Positions 10,467-21,251 of a stretch of 64,000 nt of DNA are shown here, piece after piece. The translations under genes and the position numbers were made by a program. This stretch comes from Massospora cicadina. Lineage: Eukaryota > Entomophthoromycota > Entomophthoromycetes > Entomophthorales > Entomophthoraceae. The stretch spans positions 101,503 through 165,502 of the forward strand of contig JAKSZP010015914.1 of assembly GCA_022478985.1 (NCBI GenBank). The letters run 5' to 3'. The notes beneath the pieces are model-generated. The model worked only from the letters and a program-made list of their open reading frames with translations. It was not told the origin of the DNA and ran no database searches. Position 1 is the first letter of the stretch, and each line of letters begins with the position of its first letter.

Positions 10467-11043
10467 TGTAATGATTGAGTTCATCTCAATTGTTACATTC
10501 TGACTTGGATTCAGATTTTCTAGATCTGAGTCAAATTATTTTAAAAAATGTTTTTGGCTTGGTCATTTTGGGCGCTGGGTTATGTCTCACCCAAGTTGTA
10601 GATTAGGCTTGTGAGAGCCTAATCAATGACTCAAGTGAGGCCCCCAAGGGGCAGCCTTTATAAGGTGCACCTGCCCATTTTGAAGTTCACTTCAAAATAT
10701 TCACCTTACCATTCCCTTCCTGGGGAGCATTGTCAGTTGCTCCCCAGATGAGCTCTGATTGGTGGGCCCCTTTTTATGTCCAAAAATAAAAATAAAGATT
10801 ATCTTGGGGTTTGTATACCTTGCATACCTGTGGTATTTTTTTTGTTTGGTTTCAAGGAGCTTTCATGTGGTTGGGTCAGACCAACCCAGAAAATGTGCAT
10901 AACCAATAAGTAGAAGGCAAGGTTTGGCACTGTTGGTGCCCCAAACCTCTCCCTACTCAGTTAGGCTGCTTTGGTTGCTTGTTGGTGCACCAAAGAAACT
11001 TTTAATATAGGCGGTAAGAACTGGGGTTTTTCTGATTGTTACA
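10467..11043 (+). mobile_element. Solo LTR of the small (TRIM-type) family, nested in a solo LTR
   Basis: 577 bp from TGTAATGATTGAG to GATTGTTACA, homologous to the LTRs at 12672-13251 and 13835-14419. Flanking 5-mers CCAGA (10462-10466) and CCAGG (11044-11048) form a target duplication with one change. It contains a TATA-type CTTTATAAGG and the family's upstream palindrome (10601-10624), here with a decayed centre. Confidence 0.9.
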
Positions 11044-11068
11044 CCAGGTTACTGTAGCTTGAGATTAA

Positions 11069-11380
11069 CTAAACTTGAATGATTGTTTGAAGGCAAAGCT
11101 GACACAATTTGGAAATTTCAAGAATAAAATAGGTTTCAAACCTCTGTTCACCAAGCAACCAAAGTGAAACATCATAGTTGATAATATAGCTGGTGCATTT
11201 TAATGCCCTTGCTGTAATGCAGGGTTGAGCATCACGCACGTCCACAAAACCAAATTGGGCATATCTCACCTGAACCCAGCGTTGGTCCAGGATATGTTTG
11301 AAATCAGGAAGGCCTGCCAAGTTCACCTTTTTGGCCTCCTGATAAGCAACTTGATCCTTACACTTGGTCCCCTCAATCAT
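11069..11380 (-). CDS. Open frame inside the family 2 LTR (solo copy)
   Basis: 103 codons beginning MIEGTKCKDQVAYQEAKK, near the 5' edge of the LTR. It aligns with the frame in the element 2 5' LTR (21269-21502, MIEGTNCKDK). The best conserved core is DVRDAQPC-[IV]-TARAL. The 3' LTR of element 2 (26384-27272) keeps the DNA but not the frame. No known domain seen. The core loosely resembles the V-x-D...VTA segment of the frame in the element 1 LTR, which may be coincidence. Confidence 0.4.
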   Translation of the reverse strand: MIEGTKCKDQVAYQEAKKVNLAGLPDFKHILDQRWVQVRYAQFGFVDVRDAQPCITARALKCTSYIINYDVSLWLLGEQRFETYFILEISKLCQLCLQTIIQV

Positions 11381-11569
11381 GTCACTGAGCCATAATATTA
11401 TATATCTATCAATTGCTAGTGCAAGGCTATTAACTTATAAATGAAAATGAACTTAAAAAACTTTTATTAACAGTGGTAGTTAATAAAAGAGATTATAACA
11501 GAAAAGTTTAAATGCCAATAGATTTCTATGTGATATGTCTGCCAATATGTCAGCTGATGCTCCATTATT

Positions 11570-11650
11570 GTAAGTATTGTGGGAGCACCATGTCAGTTAG
11601 GCCATATTGCTTATCATTGCAAGAAAAGAATGTGCCAAAGGTTAGACAAT
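11570..11650 (+). pseudogene. Possible gag zinc-knuckle remnant
   Basis: CKYCG in one frame is followed a few bases later, in another frame, by LGHIAYHCKKRMCQ. Together they fit a CX2CX4HX4C retroviral zinc knuckle broken by a small indel. It lies just upstream of element 4 and could be the relic of an older Ty3 element into which element 4 inserted. Confidence 0.35.
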
Positions 11651-12087
11651 GTCATTAGATTTCTTGATTGACCTTAGTAACCACTCAACAAACAATGGGT
11701 AGAAGCAAAGATATTAGTACTAAGGGAGTTAGTATTGGGATTATTATGGTGGATTTCAAGTTGTAAGATTATAACCTATAAAATGGTTTTAGATTGCTTA
11801 TGATGAGTTTCATAAGTTCTATTAATATTAACCTGCTAATATATTGAGTAAAGTGCATAACTCTAAAATGTAAAGCTGTACTAATTATTAAAAATTAATG
11901 ATACTACAAGATAATTGTGTTATTCCTCTACCATTAAGTTTATAAACCCAAAAAATTCAGAAATATAGGTTGCTAAGTTCATTACATTATCAGATTATTA
12001 TAAATCTCAACTTAACCTTGAATTCATATTTTTCTATTTCATCTTTTCTCAAAATTACCTCTGTAAACAAATGGGGTTAATAGAGCG

Positions 12088-12578
12088 TGTTTGGAATTTG
12101 GCCCAATCTAACAATTTGATCACCTCCATATTGGTTATCAACTCCAATCCAAAGGATTAACTGATACCGCTGTCAGGTATCATCCATGATCTAAATAATC
12201 AAATACTCAGAATGTTGGAGTCCACAATCAATTCAAACAATCAGTTGTTACTCCTTTGAAAAAGTATTAAGATGCTGCAGAAAAACAAATAACAAATCAG
12301 TGTAGATCTTGGCTTAAAAGCGCCTAACAATTTTCCTGACGTTTAATACCTGATTTTTCCTATATATGAATCTTGGCAAGTAAAAATGATTACATTCTTT
12401 TTAGAAATATTTTGGCTGCCACTATCATATATCAAATTTCAAAATGTTCAACAATTAAGGAGCTTTTACCCTTAATTATAGGGAGTTTTATCATAATTAA
12501 AATCCTTATGCCAGGGGCTTTAGTTGTCCTGAACTTTTCCTAAATGATTGGATTTCATCCCCCACTTCCTAAAAAAAC
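12088..12578 (+). repeat. 5' LTR of element 4
   Basis: Starts TGTTTGGAATTTGGCCC and aligns with the start of the 3' copy at 45285 (TGTTAAGAATTC). The 3' edge is approximate; homology fades at about 12574, just before the primer-site-like TGGTGCTCC. Confidence 0.8.
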
Positions 12579-12587
12579 TGGTGCTCC
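12579..12587 (+). promoter_or_regulatory. Putative primer binding site of element 4
   Basis: TGGTGCTCC lies directly after the 5' LTR. TGG at this place is expected from the CCA end of a tRNA primer. Which tRNA it pairs with cannot be decided by eye. Confidence 0.45.
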
Positions 12588-12671
12588 ATTCCAGGTCTCC
12601 TCAAGTCCCCAGCAAACTTGAAAATGTGATGAACAATAGTGACTCAGCATCAGATATCTCTTCCCATTGTG

Positions 12672-13251
12672 TGTAACAATTGAGTTTGTCTTGATTGTTG
12701 TATTTTGACCCAGATTTGGAAAATCTGAATCTTAGTTGGATCTCTTTAAAAATGCTTTTGTTTCTTCAATTTGGGTGCTGGGTTGTGCCTCACCCAAGTT
12801 GTAGATTAGGCTTGTACAAGCCTAATCAATGACTCAGGTGAGGCCCCCAAAGAGCTGCCTTTATAAGGCGCGCCTGCCCATTCCAAAGTTCACTTCAGAA
12901 TTCTCTTACCCTAGCATTCCCTACCTGGCGAGTAGTGTTGGTGGCTCCCCAGATGAGCTATTGTTGGCAGGGCCTTTTTATGTCCAAAATAAAAATAAAG
13001 GTTTTTGGGGTTAGCACACCTTGCTAACCTGTTGGTCTTTTTCCCAGTCAAGGAGCTTTTGAGTGGGTTGGGTTGGATCAACCCCCCAGAGGACTTTGCA
13101 TAACCAACCAGTAGTAGGTGATTGTTGGGCTTGTCAGATGCCTTGAGTACCTCTCTCCCCACTCGGTTGGCTGTTTTGGTTGCTTGCCAGTGGCACCAAA
13201 AGAATATTTAAACATATGGAGGTTGGAACTGGAGTTTTTCCATCCATGACA
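12672..13251 (+). repeat. 5' LTR of the small LTR element
   Basis: From TGTAACAATTGAGTT to CCATGACA. Contains the nested palindrome 12787-12844 and CTTTATAAGG (about 12858-12867) as likely TATA box, then AAAATAAAAATAAAG (about 12985-12999) as polyadenylation region. Confidence 0.88.
12787..12844 (+). promoter_or_regulatory. Nested palindrome upstream of the LTR TATA box
   Basis: A perfect 24-bp palindrome at 12804-12827 (half-site GATTAGGCTTGT) is enclosed by an 8-bp inverted repeat, GCCTCACC (12787-12794) and GGTGAGGC (12837-12844). It lies about 15 bp before CTTTATAAGG. The same structure, with a 2-bp centre mismatch, is at 13951-14008, and a decayed one is at about 10587-10644. A binding site for a dimeric regulator is a plausible role (inference). 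Confidence 0.55.
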
Positions 13252-13834
13252 TTATTTCAAAGTCATTGTGCATTTCACGCCTCCAATCCCCAGTTTGACT
13301 GACCTCAGTATGCACTTGGTCCCAGTTGTCAAGGAACCAGCACCGGTGGGAGCTGGTGACTGATGGCCAACCCTGGACCTGAATTAACCATCTGTTAAAA
13401 ATCCTGGTGGGGCCTCCCACTCACCAGGAATTCAGTGGCACTGAGGGGACCTGTCCCAGCAGGGCTTCCTCACCAATGGATGGTTGCCCAGAAAGGGGTT
13501 GGACATCCAGCTGCGCTGTACTGTGCACCACTCTCACACTTCTGTTGGAGAAAGCGCCTTCCTGGTCAGGATGGGAAGACCATCGCCAACAGGAGCCTGG
13601 GAGGGGGGCGCAACACAGCCAAGTGCTGGGCGTGCATCCTTCAGGCTAGGTGGGCTGATTCCAGCAACCCAGTCCTAATTTGCCCTTGCCATTTGTGTTT
13701 CCCTCATGGGGCCCAGAGTGTATCTATGCTATTTTCCTGGGGCTCAAGGTAACTTGCCCCAGGAAGCTCTCATCATGGCGGCCTTCTGCTGTAGGGACCC
13801 TCTTTGAGGAGGAGCCCTCCTCTAGCAGGGGTAA
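13252..13834 (+). other. Internal region of the small LTR element, non-coding
   Basis: 583 bp, GC-richer than its surroundings, with only short overlapping open frames in several phases and no recognisable motif. The end TCTAGCAGGGGTAA next to the 3' LTR is the best candidate for a purine tract. The origin of this filler is unknown. Confidence 0.6.
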
Positions 13835-14419
13835 TGTAACAATTGAGTTCATTTCAATCATCGCATTCCAAATCAAAGGCAGAAAATCTGAATCTGAGTT
13901 GGATCTCTTTAAAAATGCTTTTGTTTCTTCAATTTGGGTGTTGGGTTGTGCCTCACCCAAGTTGTAGATTAGGCTTGTGCAAGCCTAATCAATGACTCCG
14001 GTGAGGCCCCCAAAGGGCTGCCTTTATAAGGTGTGCCTGCCCATTCTGAAGTTCACTTTAGAAAATTATATTACTCTAGCATTCCCTACCTGGGGAGCAT
14101 TGTCAGTGGCTCCCCAGTTGAGTTATTGTCAGCAAGGCCTTTTTATATCTAAAATAAAAGAAAAGGCTTTTTGGGGCTAGTATACCTTGCTTACATGTTG
14201 GTCTTTTCCCAGTTGAGGAGCTTTTTGAGTGGGCTGGGATATACCAACTCACCCAGAGAGGACTTGCATAACCAACCAGTAGTAGGTGATTGTTGGGCTT
14301 GTCAGGAGCCGAGAGTACCTCTTCCTACTTGGTTGGCTGTTTTGGTTGCTTGCTGGTAGCACCAAAAGAATATTTAAATATATGGTGGTCAGAACTGGGG
14401 TTTTTTTCTGTCTGTGACA
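13835..14419 (+). repeat. 3' LTR of the small LTR element
   Basis: From TGTAACAATTGAGTT to TCTGTGACA, 585 bp, colinear with the copy at 12672. The palindrome here occupies 13967-13990 and the TATA-like CTTTATAAGG lies at about 14022-14031. Confidence 0.88.
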
Positions 14420-16699
14420 CTGTGAAACTACACGCCTAAGTGATTGGGTGGTAAACATGCATGTAAGAGATTTTGTTGCATCTCATAACCTTTTATTGCC
14501 TGCATCTATGGAGATGGATATCCCCAGCCCCTTCTGTGGAGCATTAACACTTGCAAGTCTTAGACTTCACAGAAGTCCTCCAACTTTACCTCACTGGGGC
14601 CTTTGTCCCAGGTTGAAGAGAAAATAGAAGCCAAGCACTAAATGTACCAAATCCTATTATGGGCTTATGTTTTAGTTTGACTCTTAATGTTGAACATGTC
14701 ATAGTAGTGCATTCTGAGCGCTACCTGAGCCAATTTATCCATACACCCTGTATTATCTGTTGCAAATAGCCAGATTCTATCACCATGAATTACTCTAGCA
14801 TCTTCAACTATTGGAAACCCTGCAAACTCAGCTCCTTCAGTTTTACCACTCTACTTCCATATTTAGCAATGAGAACTAGAGTGCTATTCTAGAGAGTTTG
14901 ACAACTCATTAACAATATGCAAGCTCTTATAACCTATCCAATGAAGAAGTGTTGAGCTTCATCTGTTACAAACTATCCAAATGTTTCAAAAATCTGGAAA
15001 TTATCCTTCATACACAGATTGGGGTTAGTACCATGGGGGTATAAACTCAAATTGACAACTTAAGAACCTTTGTGGAATATTCCCTAATTACATTAAGGAG
15101 TTAGTTTATGGTACTTAAGGTACCCAGAACATCGCTCATTTTTCTGGACCTGCAGGGATTCCGGGTGAGGCCAGGCCTCCTGGATCCTCTGGACCATATG
15201 GAACTCCTGGAGCACCTAGTTGCGTTAGAAGGGCGGGTCAACTTGGACTTCCTGGGCCTCCTGGGCTTAGTACTGGTCAGAAATTCTGGAGGACAGATTT
15301 AACTTGGCCTTACATCAGATAAAACGTCTTGATGTACAACTAGGACGCATAGTACAAGGAGGAGAACTCACTCTGGATGGGGTGTATCTACATGCTAAAG
15401 TTTCCCTAGGCACCATCATGATTGACTAAAAGTTTGGATGCACTAACCTTCTCATTAAAGAAGTTAGCACAGTGAGATCTCATCACCAAACAGCACCAAC
15501 TTGAGCTTCAGGACACATCTGCCAGTTTAAAAGATAAAGTAAAACAGTGCCTAGCTCATTGCCACTAAAACGGCCCTTTTTGCCACTCACAAATGAATTG
15601 ATATGGTCATTGATGACATGAATAATTTGAATAGCCAAGTAATTGCCCTTTGTTCCCAAGCGTATTACTGAGATACTGCTTCCTCCTTCACAGAAGGTGT
15701 ACCTTCAGTGTATGTTCTTGTTGTCCATCCACCAACCCTGCAAATAACTCATTTTAACCTACTTCAAAGACAAATATGTCCTAGGGGTAGTAAGTATTCA
15801 TTCTTTTTCTACTGCTATGAAAGTGCAATGGAGGAAGCTATCAACTATAATAGCTCAAACACTTAACTAAATGCCTCAGATATGTAGCGCAGGATATAAT
15901 AGTACCTCATCTAATGACCTGCTGCACTTGGAATGACGCAGAGATTCTCTGCTCTGGGAATTTGGGACTGATCCAACACTAGCCATCCAAAAACAGATAT
16001 CCATGGGGATAAGCCTCATTTGGGGAGTATCCATCAATGAGTTTACACAGAGAATTTTATTTCAATACCCAAATTTTAGTTGTGGAAATTGACTCACTTT
16101 GGATGAGGCTATCAACGCATCTTTATCAATAATCAAACCCATGTCCAATATTCAGCTATACTTCAAGGCGGTAAAGCCCAGCTTTACCTTTCCTGATTGA
16201 TAAGAAAGAACTAATGGAAATTACTTTTACTCTGTTTAAAATTACTGGGTCTCCTCACCCTACCCCCAAGCTTGGCCACAATTTTTAGCATTAACGCTTC
16301 CTAAATCTCCTATACCAAAATTGTACTGCAAATAATGCAAGAGTACCAACCACACTGTGGACAACTGCTGCCAACTCCCTCAGAATAACGCAGCAAAAGA
16401 TCAGTCATCTTAGGGCAAGTGGCTCCCTATGCTGACAAAACTCAAGTGCCTCAAATTTCCAACATATGCGTATTACTTCCAGTTACTTTTTATTATTCAC
16501 CCCTTCTATTCAAGACAGTAAAGATCTTAAGCTTTCTTATTCTTACTTTGGAAAATTACCAAAACAAATTTTACAATCAGCTCCGCTAGTGAGAGCCAAG
16601 CTTTAACTAACAGAACCTTTAAACAAATTTAAAACTCTGGCCCTGCTCAGGGAAAAAACCATGGCTAGCCTCGCTACAAGTATCTACTAAAAGTCTTCT

Positions 16700-18873
16700 A
16701 GCTGTTAATTCCCAGTTTGAATTCTTGGCTGTCTTTGTGGAAGTAGTAGTCCATAAGGTTAAAGTTTTGGATATAAATGATACTAGATCCCTGGCTAACA
16801 CTATATACTCCTGACTTATACAAAAATCAAAATGGCTCCTAACTCAATCAATGAGGCAATTATGGAACAGCGGTAGCCCAGCCTAATTGTAAGAGCCAGG
16901 GGGAGCACACGTTTATTTTGGTGAGCACTGCACAGATCCTGAGGAACAACCTGAAGCACCAAGAAAACAGGATTAAGGCCCTTAAGCCCTTTATCCAATG
17001 ATGGATAAGCTGTTTAAGAAGGAGCATGTTGTATGCAATGCATAACATGATGCTTAAAAAGCTGAAAAACGTAAAACCTTAAAAGTCAGAAAGTCACTGT
17101 TTTATATTAAAAATGAGAATTTAAAGAACAAAATAAGTCAGTTCCTTCGCTAGTGAGAATACTGGACTTTTATATAGGAATGGGCGGTTGGCAGTCAGCA
17201 GAACTGTTCATAGTATTTGCAACTCTATGGTATCTTCTTCTGGTTGCTTTTATACCTAAGATTTGCACATAGGAAAGGGTCACAATTGCAAATTATTGTA
17301 GAAATTGTAGGTGGAAGAAATGTTGGGGCACGCCTTGATTAGCTGCACCTTAATTTAGCTTTAACAAACTTTTTTTGAAGTTTCCAAAAATTGAGATGTG
17401 TCCTTTCTCAGATGTTAGCGCTTGCTCAAAAACAAATTTTCATAAAAAATTGTTAAGGAATCTCAAGGTAATATCTAAAGGGATAATTGACAATAGAAGT
17501 CAAAAAATCGTTTGTTAAGGTAAAATTGAAAGATCTTACTCCAAAAATAAATTAAGGACACTAAATTAAGTATATTGGAAAAATTGGTAAAATGGGCTGT
17601 GGTATGGGGAACTTAACTAAAGTAAAACCTGCTATTTTGGCGGCGCAGTTGGGGGATTTCACTGCATAAGAGCCTTATCCTCTCAACATACAGCCAGCCA
17701 GGCAGGATGGGAATAGGAGCTCCCTTTTTAGACAGAGGGTAGCAAGCACTACCTGACACACTACCCAAAAAGGCAATCCTAACACAACTAAAAGGATCAG
17801 AGCATAATTTGACTTGCCCTAAGATTTAGGAAGCTTCTGATTACTTCCCCTGCTATTGCCTTAGAAGATAATAGCTATTAATTACTCATAAGAGCCCAAA
17901 TAATATGAGATTTTTACTGTATTATTGACCATAAGAAACAATAATTTCATCTCTAGGATATCAGAAACCTCTAGGATTTGATTTCCCAAAAAATAGGGGG
18001 CTTAAAGAAGCGTACCTGCCTTATTGAGTATCCTACCTCTATAAGTCAGGTAGAGTACCAAATCCTGGGGCTTAAAACTAAGTTGCCTCAAGGATGTGGA
18101 TGCCAAGTATAGAATACCTCTCTATGTCCCCCATTCCTTTAGTATATCTCCAGGTTCTGAAGTAGTGGTGGGCACCTAAGTTAAAATTCACATTCCTCAT
18201 AATCGTGTTTTAGGATTATATGGACGTCCTGATCTTTCTATAATGGAAGCTTTGACTGCCATGTGATCTTAGACCCTGCCTACAAAAAGCCATCTCCTTT
18301 TTTACTAAGAAATTTTAACTGATCAGGCTCTCTAAGTCCCTCAGCATGTGGACATTGCTTATGTAAGCTTTGTCCTATTACACATATAACAGATGTAAAC
18401 AGTTTTGGCATTCTGCAAGGTTTAGGGAATAATTTCTAAAGACCATTTATTTAGTTGAGAGAAAATTGGGGACACCCTTACCCCTGACCAATGCTAAAAT
18501 GTAGAAGCTTTATTAGAAGAATATAAAGATATATACTCTAAAGGGACTGAGTGATTATAAAAATCTGAAGTAATCCACCAAGTGGGAACCAAAGAACATC
18601 TCCCATAAAAATCTCACGCTTATCAAAAGGCTAAAGTAGAAGAGGCTTAAGTGGCAACTTTGTTAAAATAACAACTAGAGGATGGGCTACTTGCACCATA
18701 CAAAAACTTTTGGGCTTACCCTCTGCTATTATTCTACAATAAGGATGGAGGGCATCAATTTTCATGGATCACCATGATTAAACTCCATTACTTAAAAGAA
18801 CAAATACCCCTTACCCCACACAGATGACACTTTACATATAATGTCAGGATTTAACATTTTCAGCAAGAAACCT
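16700..18873 (+). pseudogene. pol: Protease relic, linker and N-terminal RT of element 4
   Basis: Around 16730-16810 a frame reads FVEVVVHKVKVLDINDTRS, resembling a retropepsin strand in which the active-site D-[ST]-G has decayed. Between about 16850 and 17820 nothing is recognisable; it may hold a further insertion. At 18130-18260 a linker-like GSEVVVGT...LGLYGRPDLS is seen. At 18490-18873 the RT N-terminus is readable: LLEEYKDIYSKGTE, LEDGLLAPYKNFWAYPLLL and MSGFNIFSKK. The sequence stops abruptly at 18873, where element 5 inserted, and resumes at 43041 with the next RT motifs. Confidence 0.65.
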
Positions 18874-19487
18874 TATTAACATTTAGCCAGATTATGCCCT
18901 TTCCAAAATGCTTTGATACTAGTGAATTAGTCAGGGATGATCGCTGATATGATCTATAAGTGTTTATGACTTTTAGGCTTTTGTGAAAAAGCTCCAATGT
19001 AGTATTTGATCATTCAGAGCCATGCCAATGATTTTTTAGGCTCTCAGGGAGGGAGCTTCAGAATTAGAATTTATGATTAATTCAATTATTATACTTCAGG
19101 AAATTAATAGGGATGATCCCAATAGTTAAGTTAGTTTACCAGCTCAAGGCACAATCACCTATCCTGAGAAATTGAGTCAAATGAAGTTCTAACCAATAGA
19201 ATGCTTAAGCTGCAGGTCAATGAATAAAAACTATTCTCCAGAGACTGATGCTGATGATTCTGATAGGAGAGCACTAGGTTGCCAGGACCCCATATATGAA
19301 ATTATTTCCTTAATAAAATTATCTTAATCTTGGCTGTACTAAAATTTACTAGAAAATTGGTTTAAATATTGTAGGACAAAAATGCTTAAATATATAGTGA
19401 ATAAAGGTCAAAGTTTTAGCTAAACCTTTATTGGCCCAGATTTGTGCTTCCTGTCTTCATACATGAAGTTGTATTAGTCAAAGAGTA
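18874..19487 (+). repeat. 5' LTR of element 5
   Basis: 614 bp; starts TATTAACATTTAGCC (TG mutated to TA) and contains AGTGAATTAGTCAGGGATGA, present also in the 3' LTR. Ends AAAGAGTA, aligned to TACATAGTA at the 3' copy. Confidence 0.82.
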
Positions 19488-19585
19488 AGCACTCACAAAC
19501 CTGTACAGTGACCACTTTTCACAAGCGGTGCTCACTAAAAGGGGATTCTGGGCTGACGTTGGTTGTGTGGAAGAAGTTAAGAGAA

Positions 19586-20400
19586 ATGAGCAGTGAACTG
19601 ATGAGTTCAGGAGGAAGTGTCCAAGTTGAGCCTAAAGAGTACAGAACTCCCAAAGTTTCAGACTTATAGAATGTTAGATTAAAATCTGATTTAAAGTTGT
19701 TTGAATCAATTCACTATCTCATTAAGCAGTATAAAGCCTTAAAGAAGAAGTTGCGAAGATACAACCGTTGGTTAGTGACATGAAGACTCTTAACCAAGCT
19801 GAGGTTAAGGGAATTTGGACTGAGTTATTAAGGACTCAAAGTTATGGCACTAGACTCCAAATTCTAAAAGCAAGTAGAAGAATTTCAGGATTAGTTGATG
19901 CAATGGAGGGCATTATGATGATGCAGGGTTTGGACATGATTGAGGCAATAGATAAAGTCATGCTTATAGGAATAACCTCAGATATTAATACTGACAAAAA
20001 CCCTAAACTTAACAAAAAGTTGGAGGAACTTTGACAAAAATATCAACAGCTGAAGGTATGAAAATTGGGACAGAAGAAGTGGGAAAAGGCATTACTGATC
20101 ATTTATCCAAGTTAAAAGAGGACACCGGTCATTGTCATGAGTGTACCAAAAGCAGATCTGTTCTCAAAAAATGATCTTTGTCCAAGATGACAGATCTACT
20201 GAATCTAGTCGCAGAACTCTAAGGAAAAAGCCTGGGACCATGGCAGCTTACCTAATAGGCGCCCTACCTATTCATTTGAAACTGTTGAAAGAGGGCAAAA
20301 ATTGGCAGAAATCCCCTCAAAATGATGGAATTTTGGCCAATTCCAAAACTGCTAATGTTCCAAAGTAACAATATCACTGCAAACTTAATACTGTTTGAGA
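19586..20400 (+). pseudogene. gag: gag N-terminal part of element 5
   Basis: An ATG at 19586 opens MSSELMSSGGSVQVEPKEY. A stop follows at 19668. A coiled-coil-like stretch follows (LIKQYKALKKKL, near 19720), then an 88-codon frame at 19768-20034 with LVDAMEGIMMMQG and IDKVMLIGITSDI. The frame can be followed with breaks to 20400, where element 3 begins. The continuation is at 34674. Confidence 0.55.
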
Positions 20401-20887
20401 TGGCCATGATGGGATGTAGGTCTTAGCGTAACAGCTCTCTTAACTGATGCTGAAGTTCAAAAATGAGCTCAAAGCTGGAAATTAGAGGAGAGATAAAAAA
20501 ACAAAAAGCTGGGGTGAAATATTGCTTTGTTGAGTTAAAAAGTGTCAATATATAGGGCTTGTGAGGACTTGGTGCCTCAGGTACCTTTGTGGCACTGTAT
20601 GATCAGGAATTTTCACTGTTTTCCAGATTGACTGCCTGGTTGGCGCCCTCAACGTTCTACCTCGTCCTCATGACTGCAGCGGTGGGGGTCATACCTTTAA
20701 AGGTTTGGGAAGCGGGGATGGGATTCCTGAAGGCGTCTTCATCAATTCTCATGCACACAATGCTTCATGATTGAACATCATATTGGTGACTTCAGGGATA
20801 AGTTTCCGTTCATGATGTCTTAGGAGTTGTCTTATCAAGGCTCAATTTAGAATAGATTTTGACTCACTCATCATCTCAAATAAAGAC
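20401..20887 (-). repeat. 3' LTR of element 3
   Basis: 487 bp, strongly conserved with 34184-34673, especially over TGGTTGGCGCCCTCAACG and the following GTTCTACCTCGTCC. On the minus strand a TATATATT box lies at about 20559-20552, consistent with minus orientation. Confidence 0.8.
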
Positions 20888-21251
20888 AATGCCTCTCTCA
20901 AGATCATGTCAAAGGGGGTATAGGGCTTGAGGAATCAGCCATGTACTCAATATACCACTGTCCACTAATTGACATCAGCAATAGAGTACTCTGGGTTCAC
21001 CTTTTGAATGACCTTAAAAGGTCTAGATCAAAGAATGCCAAGCTTGTTCTGTTGACCTCTGGGTATATGGTGGTAAAAGAGAATAGGTCACCTTATTTAA
21101 ATTGCTAAGGAGGGTCAGCCAAAATCAAATCAAGATGTCTCCTTTTCTATGGTGGTGACAATGCCTTGAGTGACTCAGGCTTGAAGCTGGACAATTATAT
21201 TTACTAAGGCCCTCATAGTTAAATAGAGTTCTCAGGTATTGAGGTATTGAG
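20888..21251 (-). pseudogene. Integrase C-terminal part of element 3
   Basis: On the minus strand RPFKVIQKVNPEYS is readable near 21035-20990, the conserved segment after the Ty3 integrase core that precedes the element end. Preceding frames (GDLFSFTTIYPEV) fit the 'GDxVxL' motif of the same region. It continues the integrase found at 27273-28000, split by element 2. No chromodomain is visible before the LTR. Confidence 0.6.

Larger units (their letters stand above)
9927..11397 (-). mobile_element. Solo LTR of family 2, interrupted by a second solo LTR
   Basis: Homologous to both LTRs of element 2 (21252-22140 and 26384-27272), in reverse orientation. Flanked by perfect 5-bp duplications TTATA (9922-9926 and 11398-11402). 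After removing the insertion at 10467-11043 and its 5-bp duplication, the length is 889 bp, equal to each element 2 LTR. This is the product of recombination between the two LTRs of a lost element. Confidence 0.92.
12672..14419 (+). mobile_element. Small non-autonomous LTR element (TRIM/SMART-like)
   Basis: Two LTRs of 580 and 585 bp surround a 583-bp internal region without any gag or pol sequence. The flanking 5-mers TTGTG (12667-12671) and CTGTG (14420-14424) form a target duplication with one difference. The element interrupts the gag of element 4 in frame-compatible fashion. A third, solo LTR of the family lies at 10467-11043. Mobilisation must have used proteins of another LTR element. 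It is larger than classical TRIMs, so the class name is loose. Confidence 0.9.
12629..16440 (+). pseudogene. gag: gag of element 4, split by the small LTR element
   Basis: An ATG at 12629 opens MNNSDSASDISS, interrupted at 12672 and continued from 14420, where the frame resumes (TTRLSDWVVNMHVRDF). At 15146-15277 there is a collagen-like tract of Gly-X-Y triplets (GPAGIPGEARPPGSS...). Further downstream are many stops. At 16327-16368 a zinc knuckle, CX2CX4HX4C with core NHTVDNC, is readable, with a stop codon inside its first loop. The product would be the RNA-binding capsid protein. Confidence 0.7.

Noticed and set aside
13407..13967. Overlapping GC-rich open frames in the core of the small LTR element
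   Set aside because: Three phases are open at once because stops are rare in GC-rich DNA; no start context, motif or conservation supports any of them.
15108..15302. Collagen gene
   Set aside because: The Gly-X-Y tract is followed by gag sequence and a CCHC knuckle and lies inside element 4; the longest open frame is in another phase.
20589..20774. Conserved plus-strand frame with LAPSTFYLVLMTAAVGVIPL, present in both element 3 LTR copies
   Set aside because: It lies antisense in the LTR. DNA conservation between two LTRs of one element is expected, so the frame is not independent evidence of coding.
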